Shown here: piece by piece, positions 42,888 through 51,710 of the stretch
Layout of the letters: every line of letters starts with the position of its first letter
Numbering within the stretch: the first letter of the stretch is position 1
Origin: an uncultured Ruminococcus sp.
GTDB lineage: Bacteria; Bacillota; Clostridia; Oscillospirales; Ruminococcaceae
DNA length: 64,000 nucleotides
Reading direction: 5' to 3'
Assembly: GCA_900541495.1 (NCBI GenBank)
Contig: UQKC01000004.1
Location: 18,727-82,726 of the forward strand
The notes under the pieces: generated by a model
The model's database searches: none
Seen by the model: only the letters and a program-made list of their open reading frames with translations
Told to the model about the DNA's origin: nothing
Position numbers and translations under genes: made by a program

Positions 42888-43427
42888 ATTACGGAAACAC
42901 GAAATGCAAGGATAATTCATTCGTCAGCAGGCGGAACGGCAGGAAAAAACGCGCTTTCCTGCAAAATATCTCTCCCCACAGCGTGGATAAAAGAACTCGG
43001 CTTAGACAAGAACGAACGCGATGCAGAGCTTTGCTTTGACGGTCAGACTATAAGCATAAGAAAAAAACAAACCGCCGCCGTTTTTGTGAACTCAAAAAAG
43101 CAGCTCGGTCACGATTTGAAAAAATATTCTCTTTATGATAATGAAAAGCTTTGCACCGTTATCTATGCCGATATGACGGATAAATCGGTCTTCGCCGAAA
43201 ATTTTACCGAAAACATTGTAAAAACTGCTTTCGGCAAAAATAAATTTCCCACTTGGGAAAATTTCTGCAAATTTATTGAGGAACGGTGCGTTCCGAGGGG
43301 AAGAAGCGGACTTCGCGAATACCTTGAAGCTATCGGCGTTGACGGATATCAGCCATTTGAGATCATCGCCAAAACAAACGGCAGAATGGCGGAGGATAAT
43401 CAATGGATAAAAATCGAAAAGATGTAA
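42888..43427 (+). CDS. AbrB/SpoVT-like N-terminal protein, HipA-kinase partner (no canonical start codon)
   Basis: The frame is open from 42888 to 43427 (179 aa). From position 10 the reading is HSSAGGTAGKNALSCKISLP then TAWIKELGLDKNERDAELCFDGQTISIRKK, a swapped-hairpin AbrB/MazE-like DNA-binding pattern. Yet the frame has no ATG, GTG or TTG before the GTG at 43086, which would remove this domain. AGGAAGTG at 42879-42886 lies just before ATT 42888. The C-terminal part (ENIVKTAFGKNKFPTWENFCKFIEERCVPRGR...LEAIGVDGYQPFEII) is unassigned. Overlaps the kinase gene by 25 nt. Either ATT initiates, or the start has mutated. Confidence 0.65.
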   Translation: MTETRNARIIHSSAGGTAGKNALSCKISLPTAWIKELGLDKNERDAELCFDGQTISIRKKQTAAVFVNSKKQLGHDLKKYSLYDNEKLCTVIYADMTDKSVFAENFTENIVKTAFGKNKFPTWENFCKFIEERCVPRGRSGLREYLEAIGVDGYQPFEIIAKTNGRMAEDNQWIKIEKM

Positions 43428-44248
43428 AGCTGTATTTTGCGACCGATGAAAAAATTGCCGAAACTTCATCAAAAGGCAATCAGGAAAAATGGTATGACGA
43501 AGCTTCGGACCGATGGTTCAAGCTTGACCAATTTGGCTACGAAGCATTGAGCGAGTGTGCCGTTTCCGCAATACTTGAATTCAGCAATATTGAAACCGAC
43601 ACTCCGTTTGATTTTGTGCATTATGAAATGGAGAGCGTTTTTGCTCATAATCGTACGCGCACAGGCTGTTCAAGCAGGAATTTTCTTGCGAAAGATCAGT
43701 CGATAATAACATTGAGCCACCTGCTGAACAGAGTGCTTGATGAACCGCTCAAAGAAAAATTGAACCGTCTTTCGAGTGACAAAAAGCGAATACAATTCCT
43801 TGCCGAAAAGGCAGCTGAGTTCACGGGACTTGAGCATTTTCCCGAATACCTCACGCTGATTTTTGAAGTTGATGCGCTTTTCCTCAATGACGACCGCCAC
43901 CTTAACAATATAGCGGCCATTGAAGAGGACGGAAAATATTCCTACTGCCCGATATTTGACAACGGCGCTGCGCTTTTGTCAAATACGCAGCTTTCGCAAA
44001 TGGATATCGAGCCGAAAGCGCTTATTTCCGCAGTGACCGCCCGACCGTTCGGCACTACATTTACACGTCAGATGCGAAGCGCCGAAGCCTTGTTCGGTCA
44101 GCAGCTTCATATTCCGCGCTTTACAAAATCGCAGATAAAAGACCTGCTTGCGCCGATGCTTGAATTCTACCCAGAGCGCGACAGAGGGATAATATCCGAC
44201 CGTGCGGCGGAATGTGTACTCCAAAGGCAGAAATTCCTCGAGCAGTAA
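43403..44248 (+). CDS. HipA-like serine/threonine kinase domain protein
   Basis: 281 aa from ATG 43403 (GCGGAGG upstream). WYDEASDRWFKLDQFGYEALSE resembles the HipA ATP-lysine region. NDDRHLNN and PIFDNGAALL are the HipA catalytic-loop and metal-binding (FDNG for DFG) elements around residues 155-195. HipA-type kinases phosphorylate tRNA synthetases or ribosomal proteins and act as toxins. No HipB-like Xre gene is present; the partner is the AbrB-like protein whose gene overlaps it. Toxin role is inferred. Confidence 0.75.
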   Translation: MDKNRKDVKLYFATDEKIAETSSKGNQEKWYDEASDRWFKLDQFGYEALSECAVSAILEFSNIETDTPFDFVHYEMESVFAHNRTRTGCSSRNFLAKDQSIITLSHLLNRVLDEPLKEKLNRLSSDKKRIQFLAEKAAEFTGLEHFPEYLTLIFEVDALFLNDDRHLNNIAAIEEDGKYSYCPIFDNGAALLSNTQLSQMDIEPKALISAVTARPFGTTFTRQMRSAEALFGQQLHIPRFTKSQIKDLLAPMLEFYPERDRGIISDRAAECVLQRQKFLEQ

Positions 44249-44299
44249 ACCAACAAAAATGACCGCAAACAAAATGTCTGCGGTCATAATTATATCTAT

Positions 44300-44752
44300 T
44301 TACTTTCTGCGCGACTGGCTTCTGCGCTTGTTGTCAACATTCTTTTTGATGTCGCTCATACGCTCTTCGGAGCTCTGCTTGAAGCGGTTCATCATATCCT
44401 CAAATGCTGCCTCGGGTGTCATGGGGGTCTTGTCCTGCTGTGCAGGTCTGCGGTCATTGCCGCGTCCGCCGTTGTATGGTCTTCTGCCGCCGTTGTCACG
44501 GTGCTGCGGCGGGGGATTATCGACAGCCTTTTTTATCGAAAGTGAGATCTTGCCGTTCTCGCCGATAGCAAGCACCTTTACCTTAACGGTCTGTCCCTCG
44601 GTGAGATGATCTCTTATTTCGTTTACGAAACTGTTAGCGACCTCGCTGATATGTACCATTCCTGTCGTTCCGGGTTCAAGCTCGACAAATGCGCCGAATT
44701 TTGTGATGCCCGTAACTTTTCCTTCGTAAATGTTTCCAACTTCAAGCTGCAT
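44300..44752 (-). CDS. S1-domain RNA-binding protein (YabR-like)
   Basis: 150 aa. N-terminal S1 domain (VGNIYEGKVTGITKFGAFVELEPGTTGMVHISEV, about 3-70), then a Pro/Arg/Gly/Asn-rich disordered linker and a basic C-terminus. Single-S1 proteins of this form (general stress protein 13/YabR) lie next to divIC in Firmicutes. It binds RNA; exact role unknown. Confidence 0.9.
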   Translation of the reverse strand: MQLEVGNIYEGKVTGITKFGAFVELEPGTTGMVHISEVANSFVNEIRDHLTEGQTVKVKVLAIGENGKISLSIKKAVDNPPPQHRDNGGRRPYNGGRGNDRRPAQQDKTPMTPEAAFEDMMNRFKQSSEERMSDIKKNVDNKRRSQSRRK

Positions 44753-44832
44753 AAAAAGATTTTTAACCTCTCTAATTTTTATATTCTAAAAGCGATTTTC
44801 GACAAGCGTTTTTCGCCAAGCGATTTTTCGCT

Positions 44833-45183
44833 TTAGTTCCTTGTTGTATCGTAGAAGCGGCGCTCGTTCGGATAGGCAAAGCCGAGAACTTCGATAGCGA
44901 TCTTTTCCATATAAGCGCGCTCATCGTCTTCGGCGAGGATAGAAGCGTACTCATCGTTTTCCGCTTCAAGCTGTGCAGCCTTTTCCTCGAGCTGGGAAAG
45001 CTTTTTCTTCTTTTCGGCAATGTCAGCCTGAGTTACAACAAATGAGCTTACCGAATATACGATAACGACCGCGCCTGCGAGCGAAGCCAGACCGCGCATA
45101 AAAGGTCCGCCGTTTTTCTTGCGGTTTTCCGAACGCTGCTGTTTTTCTTTCTGCTTGACATAAGCTTTATAGGTCTTTCCCAT
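44833..45183 (-). CDS. divIC: Septum formation initiator DivIC/FtsB
   Basis: 116 aa from ATG 45183 with GGAGGTG upstream; the longer frame to 45234 lacks a ribosome site. Cytoplasmic basic tail, one membrane helix (LASLAGAVVIVYSVSSFVV), and a coiled coil (KKKKLSQLEEKAAQLEAEND) ending with ERAYMEKIAIEVLGFAYPNERRF, the conserved DivIC end. Bridges FtsL and DivIB in the divisome. Syntenic with yabQ and the S1 gene. Confidence 0.9.
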   Translation of the reverse strand: MGKTYKAYVKQKEKQQRSENRKKNGGPFMRGLASLAGAVVIVYSVSSFVVTQADIAEKKKKLSQLEEKAAQLEAENDEYASILAEDDERAYMEKIAIEVLGFAYPNERRFYDTTRN

Positions 45184-45407
45184 TTTGCTGCACCTCCGTT
45201 CCTTTACAATTCCGAAATATATTTTTATTGCCACTTTCAGATGATAACATTATACTACATAGGGGCATAATTTTTCAAGGATTTTTTCCCACATTCCGAA
45301 ATTTTTATAGGTATGCACAAAATTGTTAAATTATTTTAGATAAATTCTATTATTGAAATTTACAGCAAGTTCAATCCGCTTTGAATATACTTTTTGTATT
45401 TAAGATA

Positions 45408-45785
45408 TCAAACGTTTTTTTCACTGTTTTTCTTAAATTTTCGGAAGAATTTTGCAATTGCCGACGCAATAGAGCGCAGTATGCCCACGATAAGACTTCC
45501 GACCGTCGCGATGTATAACAAAAAGCCGAGAAATGTCCCTAAAACGCAGAAAAAGCGCACCTGCCCCCTGCATAAAACGGCAGCGTAAAGAAAAATCGCC
45601 GCACCCGAAGCTGCCATAAAAACAATGTCCTCGGCGAATACGGCGTTCTTCTTTGCGGCAGGAGGAAAAACGATGCGCAGGGTACGAAAAACATCGTAAA
45701 AAACACCGATGCCGACCCCGAGGACGACCGAAAGCAGAAATAAAGAGCATTGCTCGGAAACGGTGAAAAATGTTTCAAGATCCAA
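45408..45785 (-). CDS. yabQ: Spore cortex biosynthesis protein YabQ
   Basis: 125 aa with three to four hydrophobic segments. Start DLETFFTVSEQCSLFLLSVVLGVGIGVFYDVFRTLRIV matches YabQ (Q...F......G...G..yD..R..R). Needed for spore cortex in Bacillus. Follows yabP, and divIC lies downstream, the normal order. Confidence 0.88.
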   Translation of the reverse strand: MDLETFFTVSEQCSLFLLSVVLGVGIGVFYDVFRTLRIVFPPAAKKNAVFAEDIVFMAASGAAIFLYAAVLCRGQVRFFCVLGTFLGFLLYIATVGSLIVGILRSIASAIAKFFRKFKKNSEKNV

Positions 45786-45806
45786 AAATACACCTTCGAT
45801 CTGTTA

Positions 45807-46088
45807 TTATCTGAAAAGCTTGCCGAGAAAAGAGAGAGGGGAGCGCAGATCCTTGTCGCCGTAAATGATAGCGTCAATGCTGCCCTCAATGTTCATCTCA
45901 CCGTTCGTCACGGACAGATCGTTGACGTGGAGATCGCTGCCCCGTATCGTCAGTTCGCCCATGGTCGTGTAAAGGAGAACGGAGTTTTCGTCAAAGCTGT
46001 CAATGTCGGTAACTCCCGAAATAGAGATTCGGCTGCGGTTTTCGGCAATAATGCTGTGTGCTTTTTCGTTTACATCATTCATATTCAT
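45807..46088 (-). CDS. yabP: Sporulation protein YabP
   Basis: 93 aa from ATG 46088 with GAAAGGAAC. SRISISGVTDIDSFDENSVLLYTTMGELTIRGSDLHVNDLSVTNGEMNIEGSIDAI is the YabP pattern (R..i.GV.dV.sFd...v.l.T..G.L.i.G..Lhi..L....G.l.v.G.i..i.Y). Upstream of yabQ. Role in spore formation is known only by regulation. Confidence 0.9.
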   Translation of the reverse strand: MNMNDVNEKAHSIIAENRSRISISGVTDIDSFDENSVLLYTTMGELTIRGSDLHVNDLSVTNGEMNIEGSIDAIIYGDKDLRSPLSFLGKLFR

Positions 46089-46200
46089 CGTTCCTTTCGT
46101 AAAAGCGGTTTAAGGCTTTGTTATAATACTATTCGGAAAGGGGAGCGTTAATGCGTAATTCGTAATGCATAATGCGTAATAATTTTTGCTGCGTAAATTA

Positions 46201-46363
46201 AGAACCTGTCTTCATAAGCATATGCACACGTCTTTTCGGCAAATTTTGCTGCATACTGCGTTAAAAATCCTTGCCGTGCGGCAGCACGCCTGCGGATTTT
46301 TGCCTTGTCTGCAACAAAATTATGCTCGAAAATCCGCATACATTTCTTATGAAGACAGGTTCT
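46201..46363 (+). repeat. 163-bp MITE-like foldback repeat, copy 3
   Basis: Perfect ends AGAACCTGTCTTCATAAG and complement. Nearly identical to copy 2 in the same orientation. Confidence 0.9.
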
Positions 46364-46484
46364 AAATGCAAAACGCTATATTTCGTTTATATCCGAACAT
46401 TGACAAACCGCAGAATTACGGTAAATTTCTGTAAGGGACGGGTTTTCCGTCCCGAGTCGTGTAAATGATCTTTGGTGTACAAAA

Positions 46485-46528
46485 AAATACCTGTTTTCAA
46501 AGGGAATCCCGATGAAAACAGGTATTTT
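46485..46528. terminator. Terminator-like hairpin downstream of degV
   Basis: AAATACCTGTTTTCA pairs with TGAAAACAGGTATTT, 13-nt loop, with A-run before and T after. Suited to ending minus-strand degV transcription and possibly plus-strand reads. Confidence 0.75.
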
Positions 46529-46681
46529 CGTTTGTTTAATAACGTCTTGCGGTGCAGGACGGGAAACCCGTCCCCTACAGAAATTTTGCCTGAAATAAAG
46601 GGTTTGAACGGGCGGATATGGAATCCGCCCTACGGAATTCAGGTTTTCGTGACAAATAAGCGGAACAAAAATAATTACGAA

Positions 46682-47566
46682 TTACGCATTGATCTTTCTG
46701 TTCGGGCATTTAACAATGATTCCCGATACTTCGTGCCCAAGGTGGCAGGAGATAGTTGCTCCGACTTCGCATATCTCCTCGGGGTCATAGCCGACAGCTT
46801 TCTTCATAAGCTTTATAAGCTCTTCCGTAAGCTCGGGGCGGCTGCCGTCGAGGATAGCATAAGCTGTTCCGGGGATCATGTGCTCGGTCGCATATTCTAC
46901 CATTTTCGGGAGAACGGCTTTTTCTCCTCTTATCTTTGCAACGGTTTCCGAAACTGCGTCCGTGAATGTGATGATAGGCTTCAGTCCGAGCATTTCGCCT
47001 ACGAATGCGGTCGCACAGCCTACTCGACCCGACTTCTTCGCATATTTAAGGGTATATGCCGTGCAGATGATTATGCCGCTGTCGAACCAGTCGGTGAGGT
47101 ATGCGATAACCTCATCGGCGGAAGCGCCTTTCTGTACTTTTTTCGCTGCCTGCATAACGGGAAGTCCGTATGCACCCGTATAAGCCTTGCTGTCCATAAC
47201 GGTGATGTTCATTTTGTCCTTTGCTTCGGGGTGAAGCTCGTAGAACTTCTCCTTTGCGGCATTGGCGTTGTTGAACGAATTCGAGCCGATAGAAGCGATA
47301 ACTACATTGATGAGGTCGGTAACGCCGTCGTTGTACTGCTTTTCATACTCGCCGATATAGTCTTCAACGCGTATCTGCGAGGTGTGGGGCATTTCGTCCA
47401 CCTCGTCCATAAGCTTATAGAATTCCTTGGTCGAATATTCAACGTGTTCACGAAGGCTGCGTTCGCCTACAACTATCCAGAAATTAACGAGGGCAATATC
47501 ATATTTTTCTGCCTGCTCAAGCGAAATATCACTTGCGGAGTCGGTCATAATTTTCACTTTGCTCAT
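46682..47566 (-). CDS. DegV-family fatty-acid-binding protein
   Basis: 294 aa. KIMTDSASDISLEQAEKYDIALV, then TSQIRVEDY, and the C-terminal GHEVSGIIVKC are DegV/FakB motifs; the Thr-Ser of TSQ touches the lipid carboxylate. Such proteins deliver fatty acids to FakA kinase. AAGGAGCTACC ribosome site before ATG 47566. The C-terminal tail (RKINA) comes from the adjoining repeat tract. Confidence 0.93.
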   Translation of the reverse strand: MSKVKIMTDSASDISLEQAEKYDIALVNFWIVVGERSLREHVEYSTKEFYKLMDEVDEMPHTSQIRVEDYIGEYEKQYNDGVTDLINVVIASIGSNSFNNANAAKEKFYELHPEAKDKMNITVMDSKAYTGAYGLPVMQAAKKVQKGASADEVIAYLTDWFDSGIIICTAYTLKYAKKSGRVGCATAFVGEMLGLKPIITFTDAVSETVAKIRGEKAVLPKMVEYATEHMIPGTAYAILDGSRPELTEELIKLMKKAVGYDPEEICEVGATISCHLGHEVSGIIVKCPNRKINA

Positions 47567-47639
47567 AATACGGTAGCTCCTTTTTGAATGAAATTATTAA
47601 TAAGTATATCATATCTTTGGAACAAATGCAAGGTTTTGT

Positions 47640-47668
47640 TTGCCAAACCAATATAAATATGTTATAAT
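47640..47668 (+). promoter_or_regulatory. Sigma-A promoter of the PHP gene
   Basis: TTGCCA (47640-47645), 17 bp, TATAAT (47663-47668), preceded by TGT (extended -10). Predicted 5-prime UTR about 25 nt. Confidence 0.75.
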
Positions 47669-47701
47669 AAAGAAAATCTCAACTGCGAAAGGGTCTTTTC
47701 A

Positions 47702-48508
47702 ATGGATAAATATTATGCCGACCAGCATTTTCATACAAGCTTTTCGGGGGACAGCGACACTCCGCCCGAGGAGCAGATAGCGCGCGCGATCTCACTCGGA
47801 ATGACGGAGATATGCGTTACCGACCACCATGACTATGATATGGTTTCGGACGTTGATTTCAACCTTGATTTTGACGCTTATTATGCGAAGATGAGCGAGC
47901 TCAGACAAAAATACAGCGGCGTTATCGATATTTCGATAGGCGTTGAGCTTGGCTTGCAGCTTCACATTGCCGATTATCTTGACGAGCTTGTGAAAAAGTA
48001 CGGCTGGCTCGACTTTATCATCGGCTCACATCACGTTATCGACGGCATTGACCCTTATTTCCCTGAATTTTTTGAAAAGCACGGCGCTGATTCTTACGAA
48101 CGCTATTTCAAGGTCACGCTCGAACGCATCAGGCGTATAAAATGCTATGACAGCCTCGGACACCTCGATTATATCGTCCGATACGGTCAGAAACACGGTT
48201 TGAGCTACTCTTACCGCGAATATTCGGACTATATCGACGAGATACTCCGTGTGCTTGTTTCGGACGGAAAGGCTCTCGAATGCAACAGCGGCGCTTTTTC
48301 GCGCGGAATGGACGAGCCTAACCCGAACACGGACGTTTTAAGACGATTTAAGGAGCTTGGCGGCGAGCTTATAACGCTCGGCTCGGACGCTCACACTCCC
48401 GAAACGCTCGGCGACAGATTCACTTACTGCGGTGAACTGCTCAAAGACTGCGGTTTCAAATATTACGCCGTTTACAAGAAGAGAAAACCTGAGATGCGCT
48501 CTCTTTGA
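47702..48508 (+). CDS. PHP-domain phosphatase (HisK-type histidinol-phosphatase family)
   Basis: 268 aa. Metal-binding motifs: YADQHFHTSFSGDSD (H-x-H), VTDHHDYD, FIIGSHH, SLGHLDYIVRYG and LGSDAHTPE. These are the conserved His/Asp ligands of a trinuclear metal site in the PHP family, close to HisJ/HisK histidinol-phosphatase. No his genes are near, so another phosphate substrate is possible. Cytoplasmic. Confidence 0.88.
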   Translation: MDKYYADQHFHTSFSGDSDTPPEEQIARAISLGMTEICVTDHHDYDMVSDVDFNLDFDAYYAKMSELRQKYSGVIDISIGVELGLQLHIADYLDELVKKYGWLDFIIGSHHVIDGIDPYFPEFFEKHGADSYERYFKVTLERIRRIKCYDSLGHLDYIVRYGQKHGLSYSYREYSDYIDEILRVLVSDGKALECNSGAFSRGMDEPNPNTDVLRRFKELGGELITLGSDAHTPETLGDRFTYCGELLKDCGFKYYAVYKKRKPEMRSL

Positions 48509-48647
48509 TATAGAAATTTTGCTGTACCAAAGCTTCAATTTTGTATCGTTTGAACAAATTATGCTTCAAAACATCTCCGTAAAGGGCAGTATAGGCTTTT
48601 TGCAGACGGAAAATTGTTAAATTTATTTTAAATGAGAGAAAAGACGC

Positions 48648-48674
48648 TAAAGTTTTTAAAGTTGCTGCCGATAA
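48648..48674 (+). promoter_or_regulatory. Sigma-28 (SigD/FliA) promoter of the flgM operon
   Basis: TAAA (48648-48651), exactly 15 bp, GCCGATAA (48667-48674), a full match to the flagellar sigma-28 consensus. Transcription start predicted near 48681, about 65 nt before flgM. Confidence 0.92.
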
Positions 48675-48746
48675 AAATAATAGAGATAAATAGCGCCTTT
48701 GGTAAGGTGCAAAATGATCGAGTAAATTATGATAGGAGGCTGTTTT

Positions 48747-49043
48747 ATGGAAGTTGGTAAACTCGGTAATGCAATGGGCATATACAGAAAGATGGAAAAC
48801 AGCTACAAGTCGGGTGTCAAGGACGGCAAAAAGGTATCCGCTTACTCCGCAAAGAGAGTTGATACATTTGAAATGTCCGCAGGCGCAAGAGCGGCAGGCG
48901 TGGGAGCTGCAAAGGCTTCCGCAAAGAGGTTCGCCGAGAGCGATGCTTCGGCAGACAGGATCGCTTCGCTCAAGAGCAGGATAGCTGACGGCAGCTACAA
49001 CGTTTCCCCCGAGAGCGTTGCGGCATCGATATTTGAGGGATAA
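48747..49043 (+). CDS. flgM: Anti-sigma-28 factor FlgM
   Basis: 98 aa from ATG 48747 with AGGAGG at 48734-48739. The C-terminal DRIASLKSRIADGSYNVSPESVAASIF is the sigma-28-binding motif. FlgM blocks the sigma factor encoded at 27278 until exported through the finished hook. First gene of the late operon and itself under a sigma-28 promoter. Confidence 0.95.
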   Translation: MEVGKLGNAMGIYRKMENSYKSGVKDGKKVSAYSAKRVDTFEMSAGARAAGVGAAKASAKRFAESDASADRIASLKSRIADGSYNVSPESVAASIFEG

Positions 49044-49078
49044 TATTTCCCGAATTACTTTGGAAAGGGTGAATTGAT

Positions 49079-49534
49079 TTGGCTGCGGATTACTTTAAGC
49101 TTGTTCGATTTTTTAATGAATATATCGCTCATTACAAGGAGCTGCTCGATTTTGAATACAGCAAGCTCGATATGATCAACAATGATAAGATCGAGGAACT
49201 GAGCCGAAGCCTTTCCAAGGAACAGGCGCTTATAATGAAATCCAATTCCATGGAGAAAAAGCGCATCGAGATACTTGGGGAGGACAAGGATCTCACTTTT
49301 AAGGAAATAATTGAAAAAGCTCCGATCTCCTGCAAGAAAAGGCTGGAGGGACAGTATGAGGAGCTTTCCGCCTGCGTTATGAAGATAAAGGAACTCAACG
49401 ATCTTGCAAATGTCATCATCACGGGCAGGCTGAAAAGAGTTGAAAGAAAGACCGCTGAGCTGGACACTTACGACGGCAAGGGCGGAGTTAAGACCGAACA
49501 CGCTACACGTTCGGCGATAATGAATAAAGTCTGA
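49079..49534 (+). CDS. flgN: Flagellar chaperone FlgN
   Basis: 151 aa from TTG 49079 (AAGGGTGA ribosome site). Mainly helical: YKELLDFEYSKLDMINNDKIEELSRSLSKEQALIMKSNSMEKKRIEIL fits the FlgN hairpin. Chaperone for the junction proteins FlgK and FlgL, the next two genes. Confidence 0.88.
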   Translation: MAADYFKLVRFFNEYIAHYKELLDFEYSKLDMINNDKIEELSRSLSKEQALIMKSNSMEKKRIEILGEDKDLTFKEIIEKAPISCKKRLEGQYEELSACVMKIKELNDLANVIITGRLKRVERKTAELDTYDGKGGVKTEHATRSAIMNKV

Positions 49535-49546
49535 GGAGGAAAAACA

Positions 49547-51694
49547 ATGGCTTCGAGCTTTATGGGACTGTATGTGCAGAGAGAAGCACTTAATTCTGCA
49601 CAGAAAGCTCTTGATATAACAGGCAATAACATCAGCAACGTTAAAACGGCAGGCTATTCCCGTCAAAGACTTGACGTTTGCTCCATAGCCAACACGGGCT
49701 ATAATCTTCTGTACAATACGGGCGTAAGCCTTGCGGGACAGGGTGTTGACAATGTCGGTGTCGGTCAGTACAGAGATGCTCTTATCGATGAAAAGGTAAG
49801 AAGCTACACTACACTTGACAACAACTACAATATAAAAGATGTTGTAATGAAGGACGTTGAAACCGCTCTTGACAACATCGAATCAAAGGAATACGGCTTC
49901 GCTGCAAACCTTGCAAATTTCAAGTCGGCTCTTCAGAGTTTTGCTACAGATGAAGCAAACAGAAAAGAGCTTGCGAACGTTGCGTTCCGTGCGGCAGAAT
50001 CCGTTACACAGCAGATACGCTATATGAACTCCCGCCTTGATGATATATCGGAGCAGACGAAGAATGATGCCAACATCTCCGTTGACCGCGTGAACAAGAT
50101 CTTCGAGAGCATGGCTAACCTCAACAAGCAGATCACAAACAGCTATGTTCAGATGAATTATATGGAGATGACCGCAAACAGCTATCAGGTAGATAACGAC
50201 TACGGTCCTCTCGAACTCAAAGACCAGATGAACCTGCTTATCGATGAACTTGCATCGTATGGCGATGTTTCGTTCAACGAGGAGAAAAACGGATCGTTCA
50301 CGATCACATTTGCAGGTCAGGTCGCTGTACATAATGATGAATATGCGCAGATGACAATGACAGTTGAAGATCCCGATCCGCTTTATATGGGCTTCAAGAT
50401 GACAAGCGCAGGAAAATACATCGTCAAGGACGACCGCTATGACGGACTTATGAACGCTGATCTCTGGAAAAAACTTGCTACCAACAAGGGTATGACCAAC
50501 AGAGAGTATGTTCAGAAGACAGGCGAAACTATCGATATCACGGGCAAGGATAAGCTTCAGGGCGGTGCGCTCCGCGGCTATCTCGATGTTTACAACGGCG
50601 AAGGTGTTTTCAACGACACGGATATGACGGCTTTCAACTCGCAGATAAAGAATTATCCCGACGAGATAAACAGTCTGCTCAAAGATATCAGCACAAACAT
50701 TGCCGCAGGCGATGCCGATAAGGTAAACGAAGCTGTTGAAAAGCTCAAAGAATATGGCGAAGTTGAGTATGATGCCGCAAACAATGAAGTAAAATTCAGC
50801 GGTCAGACAGTCGTTGACGCTAACGGCTATGCTCAGATAGCTATAAAGGAAGAAAATACAACTCCGGGAAACCTCACATTCGTTGTTTCGGGTACAAAGT
50901 CCGAAGCTGACTGGACGGCTGTAGGCGATGCAGATGCCATTGCGGCAGATGTTAGAGCGAACGGAACCGAACTTTCGACCGATGCTGCCGATTACCCCGA
51001 GGGAAGCAAGCTCGGCGAGGCTCTCACACAGATGAACGTGAATGTTCCTCTCCAGTCACAGTATGCAAATGATTTTCAGGGCATTGAATATTACCGCGAT
51101 ATGCTCAATGCGTTCACAACAACACTCACAAAGGCATTCAACGATATCTACAAAGACTTCAAGGACGCTGACGGCGATCCGCTCGAACTTTTCTCATACG
51201 CAAAGGACGACGGCAGCTCAAGCTTCCGTACAGCCGCTGCCGATATCAAGGTAACCGATGTTTGGAGAAATCTCCCGAGCCTCCTTGCACAGCCCGAACA
51301 GTATGTTAACGGCAGTGAAGATGATATGGACGAACTCAACAACGACTATATCCACAAGTGCCTTGCAATATTTGAAAATGTTTCGCTCGAATATGGCAAC
51401 GATGAAACGGGCAAGAAAGATCCGCTCAAAATGACGCTCGAAAAGTTCGTTTCCCATATCTCCGACAACCTCGGAACACAGATCGAGGGCAACGCAAAGA
51501 TACTCAAAACAACGGACATCATGCTTGAATCCGTCAACGATGCAAGAGATGAGATAATGGGCGTTTCCGTCAATGAAGAGGGCATCAATATGCTCAACTA
51601 TCAGAAGTGGTACAATGCGATCGCAAGAATGGTAACGACTCTTGACGAGGCACTTGACAAGATGATAAATGATATGGGCGTTGTCGGCAGATAA
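49547..51694 (+). CDS. flgK: Hook-filament junction protein FlgK (HAP1)
   Basis: 715 aa, against about 450-600 usual. N-terminal FMGLYVQREALNSAQKALDITGNNISNVKTAGYSRQRLDV and C-terminal MLNYQKWYNAIARMVTTLDEALDKMINDMGVVGR are the paired terminal helices. A central insertion of about 150 residues (about 340-490) is likely a surface-exposed domain. AGGAGG ribosome site. Confidence 0.95.
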   Translation: MASSFMGLYVQREALNSAQKALDITGNNISNVKTAGYSRQRLDVCSIANTGYNLLYNTGVSLAGQGVDNVGVGQYRDALIDEKVRSYTTLDNNYNIKDVVMKDVETALDNIESKEYGFAANLANFKSALQSFATDEANRKELANVAFRAAESVTQQIRYMNSRLDDISEQTKNDANISVDRVNKIFESMANLNKQITNSYVQMNYMEMTANSYQVDNDYGPLELKDQMNLLIDELASYGDVSFNEEKNGSFTITFAGQVAVHNDEYAQMTMTVEDPDPLYMGFKMTSAGKYIVKDDRYDGLMNADLWKKLATNKGMTNREYVQKTGETIDITGKDKLQGGALRGYLDVYNGEGVFNDTDMTAFNSQIKNYPDEINSLLKDISTNIAAGDADKVNEAVEKLKEYGEVEYDAANNEVKFSGQTVVDANGYAQIAIKEENTTPGNLTFVVSGTKSEADWTAVGDADAIAADVRANGTELSTDAADYPEGSKLGEALTQMNVNVPLQSQYANDFQGIEYYRDMLNAFTTTLTKAFNDIYKDFKDADGDPLELFSYAKDDGSSSFRTAAADIKVTDVWRNLPSLLAQPEQYVNGSEDDMDELNNDYIHKCLAIFENVSLEYGNDETGKKDPLKMTLEKFVSHISDNLGTQIEGNAKILKTTDIMLESVNDARDEIMGVSVNEEGINMLNYQKWYNAIARMVTTLDEALDKMINDMGVVGR

Positions 51695-51710
51695 CGGAGG
51701 TTGATATAAA

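Larger units (their letters stand above)
46151..46690. repeat. Composite repeat block between yabP and degV
   Basis: Bounded by inverted copies of GCGTAATTCGTAAT (46153 region and 46674 region). Inside: MITE copy 3 (46201-46363), GTAGGGG-type palindromes (46431-46454, 46557-46578, 46610-46634) and a terminator-like hairpin (46485-46528). The right edge contributes the last two codons and the stop of the DegV gene. Confidence 0.75.

Noticed and set aside
46472..47587. 371-codon plus-strand ORF
   Set aside because: Antisense to the DegV gene, begins inside a terminator hairpin and repeat block, and shows no family pattern.
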